Assembly: GCA_029933565.1 (NCBI GenBank)
Contig: JAOZNY010000006.1
Coordinates: 1 to 33,227 of the forward strand
Direction: 5' to 3'
Origin: Bacteroidales bacterium
GTDB lineage: Bacteria > Bacteroidota > Bacteroidia > Bacteroidales > F082
DNA length: 33,227 bases
Shown: in pieces, positions 18,822-28,092 of the stretch
Layout of the letters: every line of letters begins with the position of its first letter
Position numbering within the stretch: the stretch's first letter is position 1
Notes under the pieces: generated by a model
Seen by the model: the letters and a program-made list of their open reading frames with translations, nothing else
The model's database searches: none
What the model was told of the DNA's origin: nothing
Made by a program: the position numbers and the translations under genes

Positions 18822-19028
18822 CAGGGGGGTAGTTTAATTCGTAAAGATAGCCAATTAAAGAAGGTTTCAAAACTCAATATTGACAAAAGAGAGTATATAT
18901 TCTGTTTTTTATCATAACTTTCTTGTTATCAGGGAGCGGAGGTTTGGGGGAGTTTATCGGGTTGTTAAGTTATCAAGTTGTCAATGTTACCAACTAAATT
19001 CAGAAAGTGTTACACAGCCTCTTGATTC

Positions 19029-20270
19029 CTAAAAACTAGACCTCATTGCCTCAACAGGGTCAAGACGTGAAGCTGAATATGAAGGTACAAAACCCGAAAC
19101 CAAACCTATTAATGCTGAAACAAAAATTCCTAGAAATACATTTTCAAATGTTAACGTAAGTTCAAAATTAAGCATCGACTCTGAAAAGAAAGTAAGAATA
19201 TAAACTATAAAAAGACCTACAAGTCCACCCATTAGTGAGAGGAAAATTGCTTCAAAAAGAAATTGCAGTAGGATAAAATAATTCTTCGCGCCCAGCGACT
19301 TTTGAATACCAATTTGATTGGTGCGCTCCTTTACAGATACAAACATAATATTGGCTATACCAAACCCACCAACAAGCAACGAAAAACCACCAATTATCCA
19401 TCCTACCATCGCAATAACGGCAAATAACTGGTCGAAGCCTTTACTGATAATATCCGTTTCGTTTATGGCAAAACTATCGTCGGCACGTGGTGGTAATTTG
19501 CGTATTGAGCGCATTATTCCTGTTAGTTCATCTATCATTTGCTGATTTGAAATCCCAGGTTTTGCCATTACGGCTAAGGTTGAACCAATATTTCTTACAT
19601 CCAAAACACTACGTCCATAATTTATTGGTATGAACACCCTATTGTCTTTAGATTCGCCAAAAACACTCTCCCCTTCTTTTTTTGTAACTCCAATTACATC
19701 CAGTTTTCGTCCAAACACTTTTATTTTCCTTCCAATGGGATCTATTCCCTGAAATAACTGGTCGGCTATTTCTGTTCCAATAATGGCAACATTGTTTCCT
19801 CTATGTGTTTCGACTGGTGAAAAATATCTTCCGGCCTCAAGATCGAAAGGAAAAACCTTATTGTAATCCTGCGAAACGGCTATAATAGGCACGTTTTGCA
19901 TTTCATTATTTTTATAGTAAATATTCCGACTTACCCCAAGTATAAATGCCGATGCCTCAACGGTGCTACTTCGCTTTTGCAACTCCTCCATTTCACTTAC
20001 TTTTGGCTCAGGTCTGTTATAATATTTCCACCACGGATAATCGCCACCCATTGCCCATGGCCATTTTTGTATAAAAATAACATTGCTGCCCAATGAGTTT
20101 ATTTCCGATTTAATACTATTTTCCAAACTGTCGAAAACAGTGAATACAGAAATAATAGAAAATATCCCAATCGTAATTCCCAGCAATGAAAGTAAAGTTC
20201 TTACCTTATTCACTACCAGTGCATTTATTGCAAACAAAAAACTCTCGATAAACAGTTTAATAACAATCAT
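19029..20270 (-). CDS. MacB/FtsX-type ABC transporter permease
   Basis: MacB periplasmic core plus FtsX domain (VVNKVRTLLSLLGITIGIFSII, GGFGIANIMFVSVKERTNQIGIQKSLGAK). Start set at the internal Met giving MIVIKLFIESF. Confidence 0.9.
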   Translation of the reverse strand: MIVIKLFIESFLFAINALVVNKVRTLLSLLGITIGIFSIISVFTVFDSLENSIKSEINSLGSNVIFIQKWPWAMGGDYPWWKYYNRPEPKVSEMEELQKRSSTVEASAFILGVSRNIYYKNNEMQNVPIIAVSQDYNKVFPFDLEAGRYFSPVETHRGNNVAIIGTEIADQLFQGIDPIGRKIKVFGRKLDVIGVTKKEGESVFGESKDNRVFIPINYGRSVLDVRNIGSTLAVMAKPGISNQQMIDELTGIMRSIRKLPPRADDSFAINETDIISKGFDQLFAVIAMVGWIIGGFSLLVGGFGIANIMFVSVKERTNQIGIQKSLGAKNYFILLQFLFEAIFLSLMGGLVGLFIVYILTFFSESMLNFELTLTFENVFLGIFVSALIGLVSGFVPSYSASRLDPVEAMRSSF

Positions 20271-20414
20271 TGCTTTTTTATTTTTATCTACCCAAACTAA
20301 AGCAAGGGTAATGCAAAAAAATCTTTGTAAAAGTAACACAAGTTTTAATTAATTCTGTTATTTTGCAAAAGCCTTTCAATTAAAATTAAGGAGTCATAAA
20401 AAAACTAATTTGCA

Positions 20415-21932
20415 ATGTCAAAAAAAATCACATCAGCATTAATATCAGTTTTTTACAAAGACGGCTTAAAGCCGGTTCTTGAAAAACTAAACGAACTGGG
20501 TGTTGAAATTTATTCAACTGGTGGAACCTTTGATTTTATCACAAAAAATGACTTCAAGGCTAAAACCATTGAATCGCTCACATCTTACCCCTCAATTTTG
20601 GGTGGCAGAGTAAAGACACTTCACCCTAAGGTTTTTGGTGGAATTTTGGCACGAAGGGAAAACCAAAGTGACATTCAGCAACTGGCCGAATATGAAATTC
20701 CGGAGTTTGACCTTGTAATTGTTGACCTCTATCCATTTGAAGAAACTGTGGCAAATTCTGATAATGAAACTGAGATTATTGAAAAAATTGATATTGGTGG
20801 TATTAGTCTTATCCGTGCTGCTGCCAAAAACCATAAAGATGTTTTAGTTGTTTCCTCTTCATCGCAATATGATGAACTTCTTTCATTGCTTGAAAAAAAC
20901 AATGGAGAAACAGAACTTAGCGACCGAAGATATTTTGCCTCTCAATCATTTAACGTTAGTTCGCATTATGATACTGCCATTTTCAATTGGATGAATAATG
21001 GTGAAATTGACGTTTTTAAATCGAGCAACCAATTACCAAATGTACTTCGCTATGGCGAAAATCCACATCAAAAAGGGGTGTTTTATGGTGAAATGGAAAA
21101 GGTGTTTAAACAACTTCATGGCAAAGCAATTTCGTACAACAACCTACTTGACCTTGAGGCAGCAATAAACCTCATTAACGATTTTGAAGAAACCACTTTT
21201 GCAGTAATTAAACATAATAATGCATGTGGCCTTGCTTCGCGCGAAAAACTTGTTGACGCCTGGAAGGATGCATTGGCTGGCGATCCTGTTTCGGCCTTTG
21301 GTGGTGTATTAACAACCAATAGAAATATTGACAAGGAAACAGCCGAGGAAATAAATAAAATTTTCTTTGAAATAATTATTGCCCCATCTTACGATGATGA
21401 TGCTCTTGAAGTATTAAAGACAAAAAAGAATAGGATTATCCTCGAAAAAGTGGGCTTTGAATTTGGTAATAAACAGTTTCGCTCGATGATGAACGGTGTT
21501 TTGGTTCAGGACAAAGACCAAAAAACTGAAACTGTTGATGATTTGAAAACCGTTACAGCCAGTTCGCCCGACGCAAGGGAAATAGAAGATTTGTTATTTG
21601 CCAATAAACTGGTAAAGCATACCAAATCGAACACCATTGTTTTAGCCAAGAACAAACAGTTGATTGGTTCAGGCACAGGACAAACTTCGAGAGTTGATGC
21701 ACTTAAACAGGCAATTGAAAAAGCACATAATTTTAAGATGGATCTTCAAGGTGCAGTAATGGCTTCAGATGCTTTTTTTCCATTTGCCGATTCTGTTGAA
21801 ATTGCAGGTAAAGCAGGGGTTAAATCTGTTGTTCAGCCAGGAGGTTCTATTCGCGACAAACATTCAATTGAATATTGCAACAACAATAAAATAAGCATGG
21901 TGTTTACAGGAGTTCGCCACTTTAAACATTGA
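20415..21932 (+). CDS. purH: Bifunctional AICAR formyltransferase / IMP cyclohydrolase
   Basis: STGGTFDFI, GGRVKTLHPKVFGGILARR, RYGENPHQKGVFY, KHNNACGLA, FFPFADSVEIAGKAG. Confidence 0.96.
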   Translation: MSKKITSALISVFYKDGLKPVLEKLNELGVEIYSTGGTFDFITKNDFKAKTIESLTSYPSILGGRVKTLHPKVFGGILARRENQSDIQQLAEYEIPEFDLVIVDLYPFEETVANSDNETEIIEKIDIGGISLIRAAAKNHKDVLVVSSSSQYDELLSLLEKNNGETELSDRRYFASQSFNVSSHYDTAIFNWMNNGEIDVFKSSNQLPNVLRYGENPHQKGVFYGEMEKVFKQLHGKAISYNNLLDLEAAINLINDFEETTFAVIKHNNACGLASREKLVDAWKDALAGDPVSAFGGVLTTNRNIDKETAEEINKIFFEIIIAPSYDDDALEVLKTKKNRIILEKVGFEFGNKQFRSMMNGVLVQDKDQKTETVDDLKTVTASSPDAREIEDLLFANKLVKHTKSNTIVLAKNKQLIGSGTGQTSRVDALKQAIEKAHNFKMDLQGAVMASDAFFPFADSVEIAGKAGVKSVVQPGGSIRDKHSIEYCNNNKISMVFTGVRHFKH

Positions 21933-21936
21933 TTCG

Positions 21937-21944
21937 TATATTTG
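21937..21944 (+). promoter_or_regulatory. Predicted -7 element (TATATTTG) of the mreBCD operon
   Basis: Exact TAnnTTTG match 5 nt after the purH stop; about 85-nt untranslated leader. Confidence 0.4.
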
Positions 21945-22038
21945 CTGGTTCTGTTTGAACTTTGTTCTTTAAAAAAAATTCACCGCTCAGCGGTTATTAA
22001 CACATTAAAAATTGCAGCATTAAGGCTGCCCACAGAAT

Positions 22039-23061
22039 ATGGGAATGTTTTCGTTTTTAACAAAAGAAATTGCTATTGACCTTGGAACGGCCAATACCAT
22101 CATTATTTACAACGATAAAGTAGTTGTTGATGAGCCATCGATAGTTGCCCTTGAAAGAAATACGGGCAAAATTATCGCAATAGGAAAAAGGGCACAAATG
22201 ATGCATGGCAAAACACACGAAAACATAAAAACCATCAGGCCTCTACGCGATGGTGTTATTGCCGACTTCCAGTCAGCAGAATTTATGATTCGTGAGATGA
22301 TTAAAATGATTGGGATTAAAAGTTGGCTTTTTCCTCCTGCCTTGAAAATGGTAATCTGTATCCCTTCGGGAATAACGGGTGTTGAAGAAAGGGCCGTAAA
22401 AGACTCTGCCGAACAGGCTGGAGCGAAAGACATTAAACTGATACACGAACCAATGGCCGCCGCAATTGGAATTGGCATCGACGTGCTTGAACCAACAGGA
22501 AATATGATTATTGATGTTGGGGGTGGTACAAGCGAAATTGCTGTAATAGCACTGGGTGGTATTGTTAACAATACTTCAATACGCATTGCAGGCGATGATT
22601 TTAATTCCGACATTGAAGAATATATGCGCAAAGAGCATAATATTAATATTGGTGAGCGAACCTCGGAAAGAATAAAAATTGAAGTTGGAGCTGCTATTGA
22701 TGAGTTAGAAAATCCACCCGATGATTACGAAGTACTAGGCAGGGACATGCTTACGGGCATCCCAAAAGGCATAATGGTAAATTATAAAGAAATAGCCCAA
22801 TGTTTGGATAAATCTATTTCAAAAATTGAAGCTGCGGTTCTTAATGCTTTGGAAAATACCCCTCCCGAATTATCGGCAGACATTTATCGTACGGGTATTT
22901 ATCTTGCAGGAGGCGGTTCGATGCTTCGCGGACTTGACAAAAGAATCCACCTTAAAACCAAACTTCCGGTACATGTTGCCGAAGATCCACTTAGGGCTGT
23001 AGCCAGAGGCACAGGAATCGCCCTTAAAAACTTTGATAAATTCACCTTCTTGATTAAATAA
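22039..23061 (+). CDS. mreB: Rod shape-determining protein MreB
   Basis: AIDLGTANTIIIYNDKVVVDEPSIVA, IDVGGGTSEIAVIALGGIV, followed by mreC and mreD. Confidence 0.97.
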   Translation: MGMFSFLTKEIAIDLGTANTIIIYNDKVVVDEPSIVALERNTGKIIAIGKRAQMMHGKTHENIKTIRPLRDGVIADFQSAEFMIREMIKMIGIKSWLFPPALKMVICIPSGITGVEERAVKDSAEQAGAKDIKLIHEPMAAAIGIGIDVLEPTGNMIIDVGGGTSEIAVIALGGIVNNTSIRIAGDDFNSDIEEYMRKEHNINIGERTSERIKIEVGAAIDELENPPDDYEVLGRDMLTGIPKGIMVNYKEIAQCLDKSISKIEAAVLNALENTPPELSADIYRTGIYLAGGGSMLRGLDKRIHLKTKLPVHVAEDPLRAVARGTGIALKNFDKFTFLIK

Positions 23062-23080
23062 TAAAACTGATTAAAAACCA

Positions 23081-23896
23081 ATGCGGAATTTATTCATTTT
23101 CCTGTGGAATAATAGGTTTTTGTTGGTGTTTTTAATTTTGGAATTTTTCTCTTTAGCTCTACTTTCAACATCTTATTCTTATCATCGAAGTCTTAGTTTT
23201 AATTTAAGTAGCGATATTTCAGGAGGGTTCCTAAGTAAGGCTGCTAATATTTCAGATTATTTTTTCCTAAAAGAAGTAAACAAAAATCTCCTTAAAGAAA
23301 ATGCTCTTTTAAGAAATCAACTTTCCAGTTCTTTTCTAACAACCGACACAAACATTGTTTTCAGCGATACTCTTTTTCAGTTTATACCTGCCAGAGTTAT
23401 AAGCAACACCACAACTATGCAGTCGAACAGAATAATTGTAGATAAAGGTAAGTTGCATGGTATAGAAAAAGAAATGGGCGTTATTTCAAACAATGGCCTG
23501 GTTGGTATTGTAATTGGTGTTTCAAACCACTATTCAACAATTATGTCGGCTTTGCATCAAAATGCAAATTTCAGTGCAAAAATTAAGGAAAGCGGGCAAT
23601 TAGTAAATGTTTCATGGCCCGGAAAAGATTACAAATTTGGTGAAGTTACAGATATTCCATCGCACATTCAATTGCTAACAGGCGATACAATAATTAGTAG
23701 CGGAAACTCTATTATCTTCCCTGAAGGAGTGATAATTGGAATTATTGAAAACCATGAACAACGTGTGGATAAAGACCTGAGCATTGCCAGTATTAAGTTT
23801 AACGTAGATTTTAACAGCCTTCATTCTGTTTACCTTATTAAAAACATGATGAAGACTGAAATAGACTCACTTTTAATACTAAATAGAAATGAATAA
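23081..23896 (+). CDS. mreC: Rod shape-determining protein MreC
   Basis: N-terminal TM, coiled coil, and MreC beta domain (ARVISNTTTMQSNRIIVDKGKLHGIEKEMGVISNNGLVGIV). Confidence 0.93.
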   Translation: MRNLFIFLWNNRFLLVFLILEFFSLALLSTSYSYHRSLSFNLSSDISGGFLSKAANISDYFFLKEVNKNLLKENALLRNQLSSSFLTTDTNIVFSDTLFQFIPARVISNTTTMQSNRIIVDKGKLHGIEKEMGVISNNGLVGIVIGVSNHYSTIMSALHQNANFSAKIKESGQLVNVSWPGKDYKFGEVTDIPSHIQLLTGDTIISSGNSIIFPEGVIIGIIENHEQRVDKDLSIASIKFNVDFNSLHSVYLIKNMMKTEIDSLLILNRNE

Positions 23897-24401
23897 TATA
23901 ATTATCAAAAATATTGTCCGTTTTCTGTTGCTGGTGGTAATTCAGGTATTTCTACTAAACAAAATGAATTTGTTTGGTTACATCACTCCGTTTATTTACA
24001 TGCTCTTCATTATTTTATTGCCACTTAGAACTAATAAACTATTAATACTTTTTCTTGCTTTTTTAACAGGTTTTACCATCGATTTTTTTGGCGACACACC
24101 GGGTCTGCATTCATCGGCAACAGTACTTATAGCTTTTTTACGACCGGGTTTATTAAAAGCCTTTTTTGGGAATATCGAATTTAATTTGGATGAAGAACCC
24201 AATATTATTAAGCTTGGTTTTTTCGGGTTTTTCCGCTATGCTCTTGTAATGGTGATTGTTCATCATTTTTCATTGTTCTTTCTCGAAGTATTAAATTTAT
24301 CCAAAATGGTGTTGATTCTAAAAAATACTCTTTTTAACAGTTTGGCTTCATTATTCCTGATCTACATTTATATTTTTCTATTTACCCGAAACAAGAGTTA
24401 A
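23889..24401 (+). CDS. mreD: Rod shape-determining protein MreD
   Basis: Polytopic 170-aa membrane protein overlapping mreC by 8 nt. Confidence 0.85.
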   Translation: MNNIIIKNIVRFLLLVVIQVFLLNKMNLFGYITPFIYMLFIILLPLRTNKLLILFLAFLTGFTIDFFGDTPGLHSSATVLIAFLRPGLLKAFFGNIEFNLDEEPNIIKLGFFGFFRYALVMVIVHHFSLFFLEVLNLSKMVLILKNTLFNSLASLFLIYIYIFLFTRNKS

Positions 24402-24403
24402 AG

Positions 24404-24445
24404 GATAAAAAAAAGACTTGCCTCCAATGGAAGCAAGCCTTTAAT
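24404..24445. terminator. Bidirectional terminator-like hairpin between mreD and the S46 peptidase
   Basis: CTTGCCTCCAATGGAAGCAAG stem-loop (24417-24437) flanked by A-tract and T-rich sequence, between convergent genes. Confidence 0.7.
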
Positions 24446-24503
24446 TTAATGTTCTTGAACAGATAATTTTCTAAATCTAAATCACCTTCAAACTATGTAT
24501 TTA

Positions 24504-26762
24504 TTATTCCTCAATAGGAACATCTTCTAAAGTTTCAATCCTTACTGGTTGAGGAATGGTTTTACGAATTGTTAGTTCGTCAACCAAATGACCGGCACCG
24601 GCAAATTTATCGATGATAAATAATACGTAACGGGCATCAACTACAATTGTACGTTGAAGTTTAGGAGCAAAAGCAAGATCGCTGCTCATTGCCTCCCAGT
24701 TCCCATCAAAAGCAAGACCAATTAATTCGCCTTTTCCATTCATAACAGGAGAGCCTGAATTACCACCAGTAATATCATTGTTGGTAAGGAAACAAACCAC
24801 CATTCTACCGTCATCGTTTGCATAAGGGCCATAGTCTTTTGTTTCATAAAGTTCCTTTAATTTAGGAGCAACAATAAATTCATTATTCTCTGAATCTTCT
24901 TTTTCAATTACACCACTTAAGTGAGTTACATAATCGTAGGTAACTGCATCCTGTGGATCATAACTTAAAACCTGACCATAAGTAAATCTCATTGTAGAGT
25001 TAGCATCAGGATAGAAATATCTTTCGGGCTCCATTTCGCGCATTGCCTGCATATAAAGTCTTTTGGCTTTTGACATTGTTGCTCCACCTTTTTTATAGTT
25101 GCCAGAGGCAGTCATAATATTAGCCATAAACTGCTGCATTAAAACAAAACCAGGGTCTTTATTAATAACTTTAAGACTTGGATCTTTTAAAAATGCCTCT
25201 GTTTTTGCTGCATCACTAAACATTGATTTCTCAAAAACATAATCTGCAATAGCGTAAAAATCACCATCGTGCTTTTTATACAGTTCGGTAAGAAGTTCAG
25301 GTTGCATATCAGAAGGAAGTTTTTCGTAATAAAGTTTTGTCATTTCAGCAAAAACATCCCTATCGGTTGCCATATCATAATCTTTAAAATGATCAGCAAT
25401 TCCTTCAATCATTCCCTCAGAAGCCTGAGAAATATTCTCTTCTTTTTTAGCTTTCTTCTTTTTATCCTTTTCTTCTTTAAGTTGCTTTAACATTCCCTGT
25501 AAACCAGAATACTCCTGTGCATAACCAATAATTCCACTTCCTCCTATACCTGTAATACTCGCATAAATTAGAGGCGTTATACCATCTGCCATACTTTTGT
25601 AGGCATCGTCAATATCAGTAATCACATTTCCATACTTTTCTTTTCTGTCAGCATCAGCCTCAACCCATTCCTGAAACTTCTTTTCGTATTCTTTCTTTTG
25701 GCCAACAACGTCTAGTTTTTCAACACCACGGTTTTGCCCAATAAAATATTTCCAACCATTAGCAATTCCTGCATACTGTGAGGCATACTTAATTCTTACG
25801 GCCTGATCGGCATCCATATGTTTTTTCCATGTTTCAAGTTTTTTTCCAAAAACCTCAATTAACGGAGGAAAATAATATTCTGTTTTAAAGTTAAGTCCTT
25901 CGGCTGTTAAATACCTTTCGGTACTTCCGGGAAAACCCCAAATCATTGCAAAGTCATTTTCTTTAACACCATCCAACGAAACAGGTAAGTGATGTTTAGG
26001 TACCATTGGAATATTTTCTTCTGAGTATTCAGCAGGACTTCCGTCAGGTGCTGTGTAAACTCTAAAAATTGAAAAGTCACCGGTATGACGAGGCCACATC
26101 CAGTTATCGGTATCGCCACCATATTTTCCAATTGACGATGGTGGGGCACCTACCAAACGAACATCCTTAAAAACTTGATAAACAAATAAATAATACTCAT
26201 TTCCATCAAAAAAACTTTTAACCACAACATTATACTTTCCATCTTCTGCAGCAGCCTTTTTCAGGCGGGAAGTAATTTCTTTGATAGCCGATTTACGATC
26301 TGAACCCTCAAGGGTGTCGCTAATCATTGGAAGAATACTATCGGTAACATCATCCATCCTAACAAGAAACGAAGCGGTAAGCCCTTCATTGGGCAATTCT
26401 TCTTCTTTGCTCATTGCCCAAAAGCCATCGGCAAGATAATCGTGCTCAACAGTAGAGTGCTTTTGAATGGCGTCGAACCCACAGTGATGGTTGGTAAACA
26501 ACAGTCCTTGTGATGAAACTATTTCACCGGTACAAAAATAGCCACTAGGCTTAGGGTCGTTTGATAAACCAACAATGGCATCTTTCAAACTTGAACTATT
26601 AATACTATAAATTTCTTCGGGTGTTAACTGTAAGCCCTTTTTCTGCATATCCACATAATTCAATCTGTCGATAAACATGGGAAGCCACATCCCTTCGTCT
26701 GCTTTTAGTTTCATTCCTGAGAATAAAATCAAAGCAACAATTACATAAGTAAATCTCTTCAT
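24504..26762 (-). CDS. S46-family dipeptidyl-peptidase, DPP7-like
   Basis: LLFTNHHCGFDAIQ (His), NWMWPRHTGDFSIFR (Asp), TGGNSGSPVMNGKGELIGLAFDGNWEAM (Ser); Gly 18 residues after the catalytic Ser. Confidence 0.92.
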   Translation of the reverse strand: MKRFTYVIVALILFSGMKLKADEGMWLPMFIDRLNYVDMQKKGLQLTPEEIYSINSSSLKDAIVGLSNDPKPSGYFCTGEIVSSQGLLFTNHHCGFDAIQKHSTVEHDYLADGFWAMSKEEELPNEGLTASFLVRMDDVTDSILPMISDTLEGSDRKSAIKEITSRLKKAAAEDGKYNVVVKSFFDGNEYYLFVYQVFKDVRLVGAPPSSIGKYGGDTDNWMWPRHTGDFSIFRVYTAPDGSPAEYSEENIPMVPKHHLPVSLDGVKENDFAMIWGFPGSTERYLTAEGLNFKTEYYFPPLIEVFGKKLETWKKHMDADQAVRIKYASQYAGIANGWKYFIGQNRGVEKLDVVGQKKEYEKKFQEWVEADADRKEKYGNVITDIDDAYKSMADGITPLIYASITGIGGSGIIGYAQEYSGLQGMLKQLKEEKDKKKKAKKEENISQASEGMIEGIADHFKDYDMATDRDVFAEMTKLYYEKLPSDMQPELLTELYKKHDGDFYAIADYVFEKSMFSDAAKTEAFLKDPSLKVINKDPGFVLMQQFMANIMTASGNYKKGGATMSKAKRLYMQAMREMEPERYFYPDANSTMRFTYGQVLSYDPQDAVTYDYVTHLSGVIEKEDSENNEFIVAPKLKELYETKDYGPYANDDGRMVVCFLTNNDITGGNSGSPVMNGKGELIGLAFDGNWEAMSSDLAFAPKLQRTIVVDARYVLFIIDKFAGAGHLVDELTIRKTIPQPVRIETLEDVPIEE

Positions 26763-26872
26763 TATTTCGGTTTTTTGTATTTAAATAATCTTTTCAAATG
26801 TACATAAATTATACCAGCAAGTATAATGTGTTGATATTTACTTTTTTACTGAGTTTCAAATTTGGAAATAAA

Positions 26873-26896
26873 TTCACAATTGTTCACAATTGAACA
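26873..26896. repeat. Tandem 10-mer TTCACAATTG x2 forming palindrome TGTTCACAATTGAACA
   Basis: 26873-26882 and 26883-26892 identical; TGTTCA/TGAACA arms at 26881-26896. Confidence 0.6.
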
Positions 26897-27118
26897 TGCC
26901 ATTTTAATTTCGGACAAAATATGATTTTAAAAAATCTTAAAAAAATAACGTTTGATTGAGATGTCCATAAACGGAGATACTTAAACTATTATTATGTAAA
27001 ATAGCATTTACAGATAAGGGCTTAACAACTATTATTTTCATAACCTGTACATTATAATGGCGGTATAATTATTGCTAAACAACACCATTATCTTTAACTA
27101 ATTTCTAACAAACACATA

Positions 27119-27814
27119 ATGAAAATGAAAAAATTAATTTTACTTTTTACGATTGGGCTTTTTGCCACTTTAACATTTGGACAGGATTTATATTTAGGTT
27201 CCGCTGCCCCGGAAAACTATATTTCACCTGATGAAAACCCAATAGTTCTTGATGGAGACAGAAGTTTACCATGCCTTGCATGTTCTATTCCTGAAGGAGA
27301 AGCAGATATTCAAGATAACGAAGAAGATGTAGTTAATGGTGGGTGCAACACTAATCCTCCTTTATTTATTGACGTAAACCCTGGTGATGTTTACTGTGGT
27401 CGAACTAATACTTACAACAATGGTAGTTCGAGAGACACCGATTGGTACAGACTGATTCTTACAGAAACCAAGACTATGTATTTAACAGGTTCCGGTGATT
27501 GTGATTTAAATCTTTTTATTCTTTCAACTGACGATAATTGTAATGCTTCTGTTGTGGCAAATGTAACTGCCCCTGCCGGAGTTGATTCACAAACATCTTA
27601 TGTTTGTACTCCAGGTACATGGTATTTTTGGGTAGGATCTCCGACGTTTTCGGGAGTGGACAATGGTGCCGACTATCAAATAGTAATAACAGAAGGTCCT
27701 CCAACTGATCCATGGTGCGCTTCAGAAATCCCTGTTTCAAACTGGGCAATTTACTTAAGTATATTCCTAATGCTAATTTTCTCTGCTTTTTATTTCAGAA
27801 GAAGGCTGGCTTAA
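27119..27814 (+). CDS. Secreted PPC-like (pre-peptidase C-terminal-type) domain protein with tripartite C-terminal segment
   Basis: Signal peptide; NGGCNTNPPLF...CGRTNTYNNGSSRDTDWYRL; C-terminus IPVSNWAIYLSIFLMLIFSAFYFRRRLA. Confidence 0.75.
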   Translation: MKMKKLILLFTIGLFATLTFGQDLYLGSAAPENYISPDENPIVLDGDRSLPCLACSIPEGEADIQDNEEDVVNGGCNTNPPLFIDVNPGDVYCGRTNTYNNGSSRDTDWYRLILTETKTMYLTGSGDCDLNLFILSTDDNCNASVVANVTAPAGVDSQTSYVCTPGTWYFWVGSPTFSGVDNGADYQIVITEGPPTDPWCASEIPVSNWAIYLSIFLMLIFSAFYFRRRLA

Positions 27815-27875
27815 AAATATAATTGATAATTAACCGCTGATTAAAAATTCTTCTTCGTTTAAGACGGATTAGAAT

Positions 27876-27919
27876 AAAAACAAAAAAGCGACTTCAAATG
27901 AAGTCGCTTTTTTGTTTTT
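27876..27919. terminator. Strong bidirectional intrinsic terminator
   Basis: AAAAACAAAAAAGCGACTTC-aaat-GAAGTCGCTTTTTTGTTTTT: perfect 20-bp stem with A/T tracts, between convergent genes. Confidence 0.92.
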
Positions 27920-27932
27920 ACTAATTTTTCTA

Positions 27933-28092
27933 ATGAAACTCCTCGCATCAAGTTGATGAAATATTTCAATCGAATTTTGTTTTTTTTACATCGTGCATCA
28001 ATATGCAGGGAATAAAACCCATGAGATCCCTCGGCTATCGCTCGGGATTAGTTCGGCTAAATGATTTTGAAAAACAAAATCATAGTCTCACT
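27933..28092 (+). repeat. Dispersed repeat copy 2
   Basis: Core 28014-28092 matches 801-879 at 76/79; contains perfect stem ATGATTTTG-aaaaa-CAAAATCAT (28061-28083). Confidence 0.85.

Noticed and set aside
20271-20339. N-terminal extension of the ABC permease (MLLLQRFFCITLALVWVDKNKKA)
   Set aside because: MacB-type permeases start just before the first TM; MIVIKLFIESFLFAINAL at 20270 is a better start.
22107-22631. 174-aa minus-strand ORF
   Set aside because: Antisense shadow of mreB.
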